Positions 6,979 to 14,004 of a DNA stretch of 25,189 nucleotides are shown here, piece by piece (within the stretch, counting starts at the first letter, position 1; every line of letters starts with the position of its first letter). The DNA comes from CAZFZT01 sp964523675. GTDB lineage: Bacteria; Planctomycetota; Phycisphaerae; Phycisphaerales; SM1A02. The position numbers were made by a program, and so were the translations under genes. The notes beneath the pieces are model-generated. The model saw nothing but the letters and a program-made list of their open reading frames with translations. It was not told where the DNA came from and did no database searches. The stretch lies in NCBI GenBank assembly GCA_964523675.1, contig CAZFZT010000050.1:1-25189 (forward strand). Direction: 5' to 3'.

Positions 6979-8142
6979 ATGTCCAACTCCATTCCGCTCA
7001 GCATGCCCGACATCACTGATGTGGAGATTCGTGCCGTCACCCAAACGCTCATGAGCGGGCGGCTGAGCATCGGCCCACGTGTCGAAGAGTTTGAAACGCT
7101 CATTGCCCATCGAGCTGCGCGTGTACACGGCATCGCCGTTAACTCCGGTACCTCCGGCCTGCATCTGGCGCTTCTGGCGCTCGGCATCGGTCCGGGAGAT
7201 GAAGTCATCACGCCGGCGTTCAGTTTCATTGCGTCGTCAAATTGCATCGAGTACGTCGGCGCGAAGCCCGTCTTCTGCGATTGTGATCCGACGACACTCA
7301 ACATGCGACCGGCCGATGTCGAGCGCCTGATCACCGACAAGACGCGCGCCATCATTGGCGTCGAGGTCTTCGGCAACCCGGCCGGGATGCGCGATCTTGC
7401 CGCACTCGCGGCACAATACGAGATTCCGCTCATCGAAGATGCCTGTGAGGGCCTTGGCGGCCGCATTGGTCGCGATCCGATTGGAAGCTTTGGCAGGATC
7501 AGCGTCTTTGGCTTCTACCCCAACAAGCAGATCACGACAGGAGAGGGCGGCGTCATCGTCACCGATGACGATCGAATCGCTGAAGCATGTCGCTCCATGC
7601 GCAACCAAGGCAGAGCCGGCGCTTCCAAGGAAGGCGGCGCCGGACTCGGCTCATGGCTTGCCCACGAGCGGTTGGGATATAACTTTCGGCTCAGCGAGAT
7701 CAACGCAGCGCTCGGCGTTGCCCAGATGAAACGGCTAGACCAGCTCATCGAGGAACGGCAACGCGTCGCGGAGACCTACACACGGCGTCTGATCGGCCAG
7801 CCCGATCTTATTTTGCCAACGGTGGCCCGCGAGACGTATATGAGTTGGTTCGTTTACGTCGTGCGCCTGAACGATCGGTTCACCGCAGATGATCGCGATC
7901 AGATCATCGAGGGATTGCGTCGCCACGATGTCGGCGCCAGCAATTACTTCCCACCGATTCCTCTTCAGCCATTCTATCGCCGAAAGTACGGCCACCACCC
8001 GGGCGACTTCCCCGTTGCTGAATCAGTCAGCCAGCGCACCATCGCCTTGCCGTTCTTCACACGTTTGACGGAACGCGAGATCGATTTGGTCTGCCAGACG
8101 CTTGAGGTCATGATTACGCGCTTGACCTTCGCGCGCAGCTGA
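6979..8142 (+). CDS. DegT/DnrJ/EryC1/StrS-family PLP-dependent aminotransferase
   Basis: The 387-residue enzyme has the full family pattern. NSGTSGLHLALLALG is the PLP phosphate-binding loop, followed by GDEVITPAFSFIAS. LIEDACEGLGG contains the pyridine-nitrogen Asp (D154), and FYPNKQITTGEGG contains the Schiff-base lysine K183. GYNFRLSEINAALGVAQ and the C-terminal SQRTIALPFF complete it. Family members transaminate keto-sugar nucleotides, often in polysaccharide, O-antigen or antibiotic-sugar synthesis, using glutamate or glutamine. The exact sugar cannot be told, and no other nucleotide-sugar genes are adjacent. The ATG at 6979 is chosen because AAGGA (6971-6975) precedes it; an in-frame start at 6898 would lie inside the previous gene. 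It probably forms an operon with the HEAT-like gene 17 nt upstream and converges on the PaaD-like gene. Confidence 0.92.
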   Translation: MSNSIPLSMPDITDVEIRAVTQTLMSGRLSIGPRVEEFETLIAHRAARVHGIAVNSGTSGLHLALLALGIGPGDEVITPAFSFIASSNCIEYVGAKPVFCDCDPTTLNMRPADVERLITDKTRAIIGVEVFGNPAGMRDLAALAAQYEIPLIEDACEGLGGRIGRDPIGSFGRISVFGFYPNKQITTGEGGVIVTDDDRIAEACRSMRNQGRAGASKEGGAGLGSWLAHERLGYNFRLSEINAALGVAQMKRLDQLIEERQRVAETYTRRLIGQPDLILPTVARETYMSWFVYVVRLNDRFTADDRDQIIEGLRRHDVGASNYFPPIPLQPFYRRKYGHHPGDFPVAESVSQRTIALPFFTRLTEREIDLVCQTLEVMITRLTFARS

Positions 8143-8173
8143 CCGGTGCCGTCTCAGTGTGAGGCAACCGCGC

Positions 8174-8689
8174 TCAGGCGCCGATCTTCTTCAGGTGCTC
8201 GAATGAATTGCGGCAGGAATCGCAGTAGTAGATCATCCTGCAACGAGTTGGGCCGAACGGGCTTTCCAGCCGCGTCTCAGTCGAACTGCAGAATGGACAT
8301 GGAACGGCTGAAGTGCGCAGCGCAACCGTCGCAGCCGGCCGCGGCAGCACGGAGCCGCGCTCGGGCACTGTGACACCATGCGATCTCAGGTCAACCCTGC
8401 CTCGTTCACTGATGCGATCAACCGACCATGGCGGATCAAAGATGAATTGAACGTGAACCCTTTGCACGCCGGGCATTTGCTCTACTTTGGCTCGAATCTG
8501 CTCCTCGATCATCGGAAGCGCGGGGCATCCGACGAATGTCGGGAGAATGTCGATCATCACCGCGCAGCCGCCGTCGATAGGTTCAACGTCGACGCGCTCA
8601 ACAATGCCGAGATCCACAATGCTGATCGGCATCTCTGGATCCGGAATCGTGCGCAGCACGTCAATGATGTCCTCATTGGTGATGGGCAT
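8174..8689 (-). CDS. paaD: PaaD-like MIP18-family protein with zinc ribbon
   Basis: Residues 1-85 are a MIP18 (DUF59) domain: DPEMPISIVDLGIV near the start and PTFVGCPALPM with the conserved cysteine C55. The C-terminus is a zinc-ribbon with C131-x2-C134, C150 and C156-x2-C159, ending NSFEHLKKIGA. This two-part layout matches PaaD (PaaJ), the accessory subunit of the phenylacetyl-CoA epoxidase system, which is thought to help iron or iron-sulfur maturation. No other paa genes are in the window, so a general Fe-S assembly role (SufT-like) is an alternative. The ATG at 8689 is preferred over the TTG just before it; no Shine-Dalgarno sequence is present, but TACGAT (8696-8701) sits exactly 6 nt upstream, fitting a leaderless mRNA. 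It follows the Nudix gene by about 34 nt, possibly as one unit. Confidence 0.82.
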   Translation of the reverse strand: MPITNEDIIDVLRTIPDPEMPISIVDLGIVERVDVEPIDGGCAVMIDILPTFVGCPALPMIEEQIRAKVEQMPGVQRVHVQFIFDPPWSVDRISERGRVDLRSHGVTVPERGSVLPRPAATVALRTSAVPCPFCSSTETRLESPFGPTRCRMIYYCDSCRNSFEHLKKIGA

Positions 8690-8723
8690 CAATCAATCGT
8701 AGCCGCCGCAGGTCGCCGGTGAC

Positions 8724-9293
8724 TCACTCCGACCTGTAGTCGCTCTTATTCATCAACCCGCGCGTGGATTCCTGCACCACCCACTTGATCGGCCGGCACC
8801 TGCAGTCAATGTGCACCATGAAGAAACCGCGTCGATGCTCCTGCACGAGCGGCCACATGATCTTGCGATCGGTTTCCGGAATGTCCAGCAATGTGACATC
8901 GTCCGGCCGCACCCATTCGAGCGTGCCCTCCTCAAACGACATCTGCGCGATCTCATCATGCGCAATCGGGCGCGTCACCTCAAAAAGGAAGAGCAACCAG
9001 TGCGTCTTGCCCTCATAGGCCGTCTCAGACACAATGCCAGCCATATGCAGGTCGGCATGGTTTATCCGTATGCCTGTCTCCTCCTCGATTTCGCGCCGGG
9101 CGCAGTCGTGCGGCCCCTCGCCGGTGGCAAAGTCTAACTTTCCGCCGACGGGTGAGTACATCCCAGCGTTGGGCGCTTTGAGCCGGTGCAGCAATAAGAT
9201 GCGTCCGTCCGTGTCGTACAGATAGCACAACACTGCTATGCGATAGGGCAGACTATTGGCAGTGTGAAGGGAGTCCGGAGGAACCAGGGTCAT
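8724..9293 (-). CDS. Nudix hydrolase
   Basis: The 189-residue protein has a Nudix box at about residues 50-75: GGKLDFATGE, then seven residues, then REIEEETGI. The metal-binding REUxEExGU core is intact, but the first half has two extra residues compared with the classic GGx5E spacing, a variant found in some subfamilies. It is preceded by YRIAVLCYLYDTDGRILLLHR, the usual first strands of the fold. Nudix enzymes cleave nucleoside diphosphates linked to another group; the substrate (a damaged nucleotide, ADP-ribose or a cofactor) cannot be decided. A basic, Cys-containing tail (CRCRPIKW) follows the domain. No Shine-Dalgarno sequence is seen. A 6-bp hairpin GCTACG / CGTAGC (9294-9310) directly precedes the ATG. 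The gene lies 48 nt downstream of the thioredoxin-like gene on the same strand. Confidence 0.88.
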   Translation of the reverse strand: MTLVPPDSLHTANSLPYRIAVLCYLYDTDGRILLLHRLKAPNAGMYSPVGGKLDFATGEGPHDCARREIEEETGIRINHADLHMAGIVSETAYEGKTHWLLFLFEVTRPIAHDEIAQMSFEEGTLEWVRPDDVTLLDIPETDRKIMWPLVQEHRRGFFMVHIDCRCRPIKWVVQESTRGLMNKSDYRSE

Positions 9294-9341
9294 GCTACGT
9301 GCAGCGTAGCAGATCGCGCGACGCCGCGATCTGGGAGTGCT

Positions 9342-10139
9342 TCACCGCCTGCTGAGCAGCAAGGTGCGGAACTGGTGAATCATCTCCTGATGGCCGCTCA
9401 TGACGACTTTGCCTTGGCGGTCATAGACGACCATGCGTGGCCAGCCGCCGGGGTGACGCTGGACCAGACCGCTCGGCTCCAGGCGTTCATATGGCACGGC
9501 CGCCCAAGGCATGTTCGCACTTTGCAGGTATTCGAAGAACGCCGACTCAGACCGGTCGCCGCTCACCACAACGATCTCCCACTTGCCAAGCGAGCGGTTC
9601 TCGTTATAGAAGTCAATCAACTGCGGCGTAAATGCGCGGCAGGGGCCGCACCAGCCGGCGGTGTAGTACAGGAGCACGTAGTCATTGTCCGCAAGGCGTG
9701 ATGTCTGCGCGCGTTGATTCTGTGCGTTCACAATCTGCGGGCCGATCCAGCGGATGAGTTGTTCGTGGCCGGGCGCTTTGGCGGACTCCTTCTCGTCGTC
9801 TTCGGGCTCGGGACAGGCGAGCGTCATGGACTCGCCTTTGAGTTCTTCGAGCTCTGCCTTGAGCGATGCAACGACATCGTCCTCGCCGCGATTGTCATAT
9901 TGACGGATGACCTGTTCGTAGATCCGCGCGAGTGTTTCATTGGCGCGATCGACCTGCTTTGTATAGACGCTGAAGGCGCGCTCGATGTCCGAAACGTGGT
10001 TCTTGCGCGCTGCTTCGAGCCGCTTCGCATCTCGCTCGTGAAGGCCCTCGCTCAAGAGCGACCAGCCGGCCCAGAGCGTCTGCCCTCCAACAAGGCCGAT
10101 AAGAAGGGCGGCGACGGCTAGGCGGTTCGATTTCATCAT
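9342..10139 (-). CDS. Membrane-anchored thioredoxin-like protein
   Basis: The 265-residue protein has an N-terminal hydrophobic segment (about 5-25, AVAALLIGLVGGQTLWAGW) that anchors or exports it, then a charged helical region likely to form a coiled coil (about 35-105), a linker rich in acidic residues, and a C-terminal thioredoxin fold. The active site is WCGPC at 163-167 (C164 and C167) in the context YYTAGWCGPCRAFTPQLIDFY, resembling tryparedoxin or nucleoredoxin-type domains. WPRMVVYDRQGKV supplies the cis-proline region. It probably reduces or shuffles disulfides of envelope proteins. The ATG at 10139 is chosen because GGAGGAG lies 7 nt upstream and it begins the signal segment; an upstream in-frame start at 10202 is less likely. 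It leads a possible operon with the Nudix and PaaD-like genes. Confidence 0.88.
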   Translation of the reverse strand: MMKSNRLAVAALLIGLVGGQTLWAGWSLLSEGLHERDAKRLEAARKNHVSDIERAFSVYTKQVDRANETLARIYEQVIRQYDNRGEDDVVASLKAELEELKGESMTLACPEPEDDEKESAKAPGHEQLIRWIGPQIVNAQNQRAQTSRLADNDYVLLYYTAGWCGPCRAFTPQLIDFYNENRSLGKWEIVVVSGDRSESAFFEYLQSANMPWAAVPYERLEPSGLVQRHPGGWPRMVVYDRQGKVVMSGHQEMIHQFRTLLLSRR

Positions 10140-10434
10140 GGCGGAACTCCTCCCCCCAAGCTTGTAAGAAGAAAAATCAATGCGGACGGCGATCCGGCGC
10201 ATCGTACCAGAGGCGATCGGCTCGATCCATCGTCAAGGTTTGCAATATGGCGGCGGATGAATCGTTTTGCCTTCCGAAGCCGGCCCCATCCGGCTCGTTT
10301 ACGCGAACGTAGAACCTTCCTTCTCCCTCCCCAATAGACCGGTCCGCCCGGAGTGATCCGATCGGGCCGGTTTCTCTTTTGAGTTGATGAGTCTGGCCCA
10401 AGTACGTACCCCGATGCCCCGCGGCGCTTGGCGG
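10140..10434. other. Intergenic region between the thioredoxin-like gene and pdxJ
   Basis: No supported gene was found; a 74-codon minus-strand frame here begins with TTG and resembles nothing. Two inverted repeats occur: AGCCGG / CCGGCT (10278-10295, 6-nt loop) and a bulged stem ACCGG...CCCG / CGGGCCGGT (10338-10371) followed on the plus strand by TTCTCTTTT. The second looks like a plus-strand terminator, although no plus-strand gene precedes it. Confidence 0.35.
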
Positions 10435-11190
10435 TTACATGGTGGCCCTTGCGGCTTCGCGCATGAGGCGTTTCATTTCTGCGACTGCCTCACTCAATCC
10501 AACGAAGACAGCCCGGCTCACGATGGCATGTCCGATGTGCAACTCGCGAACGCCAGGCAGCGCGGCGATCGGCTGCACGTTCACATAATTGAGAGCGTGG
10601 CCCGCGTTGAAGCGCATGCCCAGCTCCCGGATTACTTGGCCTGCATCACATACTTTCTCGATCTCGGCGAGAACCTCCGGCCGCTCTGCATCCCGGCCAT
10701 GGCTCCAGAAAGCGTGCGCGTAAGGCCCGGTGTGAACTTCACAGACTGAGAAGCCACATTCATGCGCCGCTTTGATCTGCGCCTCATCTGCATCGATGAA
10801 CGCGCTGACGATCAAGCCCGCTTCGCGAAGCCGCTGCACTGATCTGACCAGGTGATCGCGTTGACCGAGTACATCAAGTCCTCCTTCCGTGGTGACTTCC
10901 TGGCGACCCTCGGGTACCAGCATGACCATGTGTGGCTTGATCTCACAGGCGAGAGCAACCATCTCATCAGTTGCAGCCATCTCCAGGTTGAGTTTGATGT
11001 GGACGGCCTCTGCGAGACGGCGCACGTCGGCATCCTGGATATGCCTGCGATCTTCGCGCAAATGCACGGTGATGCCATCCGCGCCGCCGAGTTGTGCGGC
11101 GGTTGCTGCCCATACCGGGTCGGGTTCGTAGGTGCGCCGCGCCTGGCGGATGGTAGCGACGTGGTCGATATTGACGCCAAGTTCGATCAT
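10435..11190 (-). CDS. pdxJ: Pyridoxine 5'-phosphate synthase
   Basis: The 251-residue protein starts MIELGVNIDHVATIRQARR and contains TVHLREDRRHI, LNLEMAATDEM, VTTEGGLDV and NAGHALNY, the signature blocks of PdxJ. This TIM-barrel enzyme condenses 1-deoxyxylulose 5-phosphate with 3-amino-2-oxopropyl phosphate to make pyridoxine 5'-phosphate, the last ring-forming step of the DXP-dependent vitamin B6 pathway. Length fits the family (about 240 residues). The ATG at 11190 begins the conserved sequence; a longer frame to 11256 adds 22 unlike residues. There is no Shine-Dalgarno site: TATCAT lies exactly 6 nt upstream, within a 16-bp perfect palindrome that covers the start codon. pdxA is not adjacent. 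Confidence 0.96.
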   Translation of the reverse strand: MIELGVNIDHVATIRQARRTYEPDPVWAATAAQLGGADGITVHLREDRRHIQDADVRRLAEAVHIKLNLEMAATDEMVALACEIKPHMVMLVPEGRQEVTTEGGLDVLGQRDHLVRSVQRLREAGLIVSAFIDADEAQIKAAHECGFSVCEVHTGPYAHAFWSHGRDAERPEVLAEIEKVCDAGQVIRELGMRFNAGHALNYVNVQPIAALPGVRELHIGHAIVSRAVFVGLSEAVAEMKRLMREAARATM

Positions 11191-11201
11191 GACGTCATGA
11201 T
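11186..11201. promoter_or_regulatory. Perfect 16-bp palindrome over the pdxJ start codon
   Basis: ATCATGACGTCATGAT reads identically on both strands and contains the pdxJ ATG (minus strand, 11190). It also includes most of a -10-like TATCAT. It could be an operator for a dimeric repressor or an RNA hairpin at the start codon; no regulator is identified. Confidence 0.35.
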
Positions 11202-11289
11202 AAGTACGTGAAAGAACAGGGGGGAAGCGAAGTGCAAGGGGCGAAGGGAAGAGCAAAGCACGGTTCCCGGCTGCGCATTTGGCCCTTAC

Positions 11290-12000
11290 TTACCTCATCA
11301 AGTTGTACTTCACCACGCACCACAGCGCCCAAAAGCCATCGCGCATCTGGATTTTCTTGCCCTCAGCGTATGTGCGGCCGGAGTAGGAAATGCCGACTTC
11401 ATACATTCGGCAACCTCTGCGCGCGATCTTGGCGGTGATCTCCGGCTCGAAACCGAAGCGATCTTCTTCGATCGTAATGGACTGGATGATCTCGCGTCGA
11501 AAGACCTTGTAGCACGTTTCCATGTCAGAGAGGTTCACATTGGTGCACATGTTGGAGACGAGCGTGAGAAAACGGTTGCCGACGAAGTGCCAGAAGTAGA
11601 GGACACGGTGCGGCTCTCCGGTGACGAAGCGCGAGCCGTACACGACATCGGCCTTGCCCGCGAGGATCGGCTCGATCAGCCGTTCGTACTCATCGGGGTT
11701 ATATTCAAGGTCGGCGTCTTGAATAATGACGATGTCGCCGGTCGCGTGCGCAACGCCTGTTCGGATCGCCGCTCCTTTGCCTCGATTGCGATCGTGCTTG
11801 AGAATGATGACCGTTTGCGAGTCATCGACGGACTGTGCGCGAATCTCTTCGAGTCTCGCACCAGTTGCATCGGATGAACAATCATCAACGATGATGATTT
11901 CCTTCTCAGCGGGCGCTGCGCGCAGAATGCGCTGGACGATCTCGCAAATTGTCGTCTCCTCGTTGAAGACAGGAACGATCACACTGAGCAGTGCAGCCAT
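11290..12000 (-). CDS. Family 2 glycosyltransferase, dolichol-phosphate mannosyltransferase type
   Basis: The 236-residue protein is a single GT-A domain without membrane segments. It opens with SVIVPVFNEETTICEIV, then EIIIVDDCSSDAT (D39, D40), RNRGKGAAIRTGVAHATGDIV, the metal-binding DADLEYNP (D95, D97), and VVYGSRFVTGEP. The order and spacing match DPM1-like polyprenyl-phosphate hexose synthases, which move a sugar from a nucleotide donor to a lipid carrier for glycan or lipoprotein glycosylation. The sugar is not predictable. The ATG at 12000 starts the conserved strand; a longer frame upstream overlaps the lipoprotein gene and is rejected. No Shine-Dalgarno site is seen, but TACACT lies 7 nt upstream (12008-12013) with TTGCCG 19 nt before it, so it may have its own promoter. 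Confidence 0.92.
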   Translation of the reverse strand: MAALLSVIVPVFNEETTICEIVQRILRAAPAEKEIIIVDDCSSDATGARLEEIRAQSVDDSQTVIILKHDRNRGKGAAIRTGVAHATGDIVIIQDADLEYNPDEYERLIEPILAGKADVVYGSRFVTGEPHRVLYFWHFVGNRFLTLVSNMCTNVNLSDMETCYKVFRREIIQSITIEEDRFGFEPEITAKIARRGCRMYEVGISYSGRTYAEGKKIQMRDGFWALWCVVKYNLMR

Positions 12001-12079
12001 GCATCGGAGTGTAACGTTGCCGCAGTACACAACGGCAACATGTTCGCTGACATTTGTACCAGTGCGTCGCAGACCAATA

Positions 12080-12877
12080 TCAGCCGGGCGAAGGCGCGAT
12101 CGGTGACGGGCCGCCGGGCGCCGGCTCACTCGGATTCGGGGTACCTGGACCGGGGCCGTCAGGGCCTTCGTCGGCGCGGCCGACACTGGTGTCCTCGGCT
12201 TCTTCGAGCACCCGCTGTGGCACGGTGACGGCCACGTCCGGGCGGGCGGCTTCCTCCGCTTCCTCACGGAGGACGGCATGCCACGCCGCGATCCAATCCA
12301 CACCGCTCAGGCGGTTGGCAATGTCCGGAGGCGTGGGCGCGGCTTCAAAGAGAAAGGATTCACCGCTCCCGGTGAAATACCAAAGCTGCGGCTGCAGGTC
12401 GAAATTGACTTCATACAGAATCAGCGCACACTGACGCTCTTCGTACATCCCAGTCTGGTAGACCTCAATGCGCGAAAGGTTTTCCGTCGCGGCCTTCCAC
12501 TGTCCTGACTCGACCATTGAATCAAGTTCGCGTCGATCGCGCTCATCGAGGAGCTTTGCCAACGCGCGGTCATCGCTACGCGCAAACGCATCACAAAACT
12601 CCAGAATCGCCTTGCGCATCGCGGTGCTCTTCGGTGCGCGGTCCTCAGCCATCTCAACTCGCGGGTCGATGCGCAGTTCCGCCATGAGGTCAGCAACGGT
12701 TCGTACCTGTGGCGGTGGCGGCGGTGGCGGCGGCGGCGGGGGCGGCGCGACCACCTGTGGCGGCGGCTCTTCCTTTCCGCAGCCAGCCAGTAGTCCCGAC
12801 GCTACTGCCACGGCAACCATGCAGCCAGCAACCACTGCGGACTTGAAATATCGATGCGATTGTCTTGAAGAGTTCAT
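12080..12877 (-). CDS. Lipoprotein with polyproline tract, function unknown
   Basis: The 265-residue protein has a lipoprotein signal peptide with lipobox LLAGC (lipidated Cys at 33). A Pro-rich linker follows, with twelve consecutive prolines at residues 45-56. The folded part (about 60-215) is helical then beta-rich, for example AILEFCDAFARSDDRALAKLLDERD and ALILYEVNFDLQPQLWYF, suggestive of an NTF2-like or similar small domain, but this is a guess. The C-terminus is again Pro/Gly/Ser-rich (from about 230). It is likely tethered to a membrane and extends through the linker. It is transcribed between fabD and the glycosyltransferase. No Shine-Dalgarno sequence is evident before the ATG. I do not recognise the family. 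Confidence 0.75.
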   Translation of the reverse strand: MNSSRQSHRYFKSAVVAGCMVAVAVASGLLAGCGKEEPPPQVVAPPPPPPPPPPPPQVRTVADLMAELRIDPRVEMAEDRAPKSTAMRKAILEFCDAFARSDDRALAKLLDERDRRELDSMVESGQWKAATENLSRIEVYQTGMYEERQCALILYEVNFDLQPQLWYFTGSGESFLFEAAPTPPDIANRLSGVDWIAAWHAVLREEAEEAARPDVAVTVPQRVLEEAEDTSVGRADEGPDGPGPGTPNPSEPAPGGPSPIAPSPG

Positions 12878-12943
12878 CTGGTTCGACTTTCAATAAGAAT
12901 GCGCTTTCGCTGCCCCGCAGAGGATGGACGTTCGCCGAGGCCA

Positions 12944-13942
12944 TTACCCTTCTTCGTGGCTGATGACCTTCACGTTTCGATCGATTCGCCGCATCAGGCC
13001 GCGCAGCACCGTCCCTGGCGCGAGTTCATGGTAGGTCGCCTCAGGTCCGGGGCCGGCCGCCGAAACGATGAGCCCGCAGGACTGCGACCAACGTACGGGT
13101 GAGACGATCTGTTGGACGAGTCGATCTTTCAGAAGTTTCACATTCTCCTGTCCTGTGTGGTGCGGCTCGGAGGTGACGTTCGAGTAAACCGGCAGATCCG
13201 GCGGCGCCATCTCCACCTCATCAAGGGCCTGCGCCATCTGATCCGCCGCCGGCTGCATCAACGGTGAATGGAATGCCCCCGCAACGGTCAATTGGGTCGC
13301 CCGCAGCCCGAGCTCGCTTGCGATCGCCACCGCGCGTTCGCAGGCACCCGCCGAACCTGAAAGCACAATCTGTCCCGGAGCATTGAAGTTCGCAGCCACC
13401 AGAACCCCATCCCCACGGGCTTGATCGCACACCTGCTGCGCCTGTTCGTCATCCGCCCCGATGAGCGCGACCATCGAGCCACTGGAGCCCTCGGCGGCCT
13501 CCTGCATGAGCCGGCCGCGCGTGGCGACCAAACGCAGCCCGGTCGCAAAGTCGAAGACGCCAGCAAGGTGTAGGGCGGTGTATTCGCCCAGGGAAAGCCC
13601 TGCTGTGGCCGTTACTGAGAGAGGGTCGATCTCACCACGTTCGATCAAGCCAGCCCAGCACGCGATCGACGTTGTGTAGATCGCCGGCTGGCTGATATCC
13701 GTGCGATTCAGCTGCTCAACGGGACCGTTGAAGCAGAGGTCAGACAAGCTCGGTCCGCCGAGTTCGCGCCCGAGCACCGCATCGGCTTCAGCGAAGACGG
13801 CCCGAGCAGCCGCAGAGTTTTCATGCCACCACTTGCCCATGCCGACGGTCTGGGCTCCCTGGCCTGGGCAGAGAATGACGGCACCGGCAGCCGCTTGAGC
13901 CGCTGATACCCCGGCATTTTGTCCTGCAGTCGATTCGGTCAT
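12944..13942 (-). CDS. fabD: Malonyl CoA-acyl carrier protein transacylase
   Basis: The 332-residue protein has ILCPGQGAQTVGMGKWW at its start, the nucleophile motif GLSLGEYTAL with Ser117, and GAFHSPLM with catalytic His225. Further family blocks are NFNAPGQIVLSG and LPVYSNVT. FabD transfers malonyl from CoA to acyl carrier protein to supply fatty acid elongation. The GHSxGE motif has Leu in place of His, as in many FabD proteins. The ATG at 13942 is preferred to a TTG seven codons upstream. No Shine-Dalgarno sequence is visible; TACACT (13954-13959) lies 11 nt upstream. The other usual cluster genes (fabH, fabG, acpP, plsX) are absent nearby. It is divergent from the clamp-loader gene, 62 bp away. 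Confidence 0.95.
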   Translation of the reverse strand: MTESTAGQNAGVSAAQAAAGAVILCPGQGAQTVGMGKWWHENSAAARAVFAEADAVLGRELGGPSLSDLCFNGPVEQLNRTDISQPAIYTTSIACWAGLIERGEIDPLSVTATAGLSLGEYTALHLAGVFDFATGLRLVATRGRLMQEAAEGSSGSMVALIGADDEQAQQVCDQARGDGVLVAANFNAPGQIVLSGSAGACERAVAIASELGLRATQLTVAGAFHSPLMQPAADQMAQALDEVEMAPPDLPVYSNVTSEPHHTGQENVKLLKDRLVQQIVSPVRWSQSCGLIVSAAGPGPEATYHELAPGTVLRGLMRRIDRNVKVISHEEG

Positions 13943-14004
13943 TTTGAGCGGGCAGTGTAGCAAAGCAGAACCCGCAGGGACGCAGCCGCATTATCCTTCT
14001 CAGG

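Noticed and set aside
10177..10401. A 74-codon minus-strand frame upstream of the thioredoxin-like gene
   Set aside because: TTG start without SD, no recognisable content, and it overlaps structured non-coding sequence.
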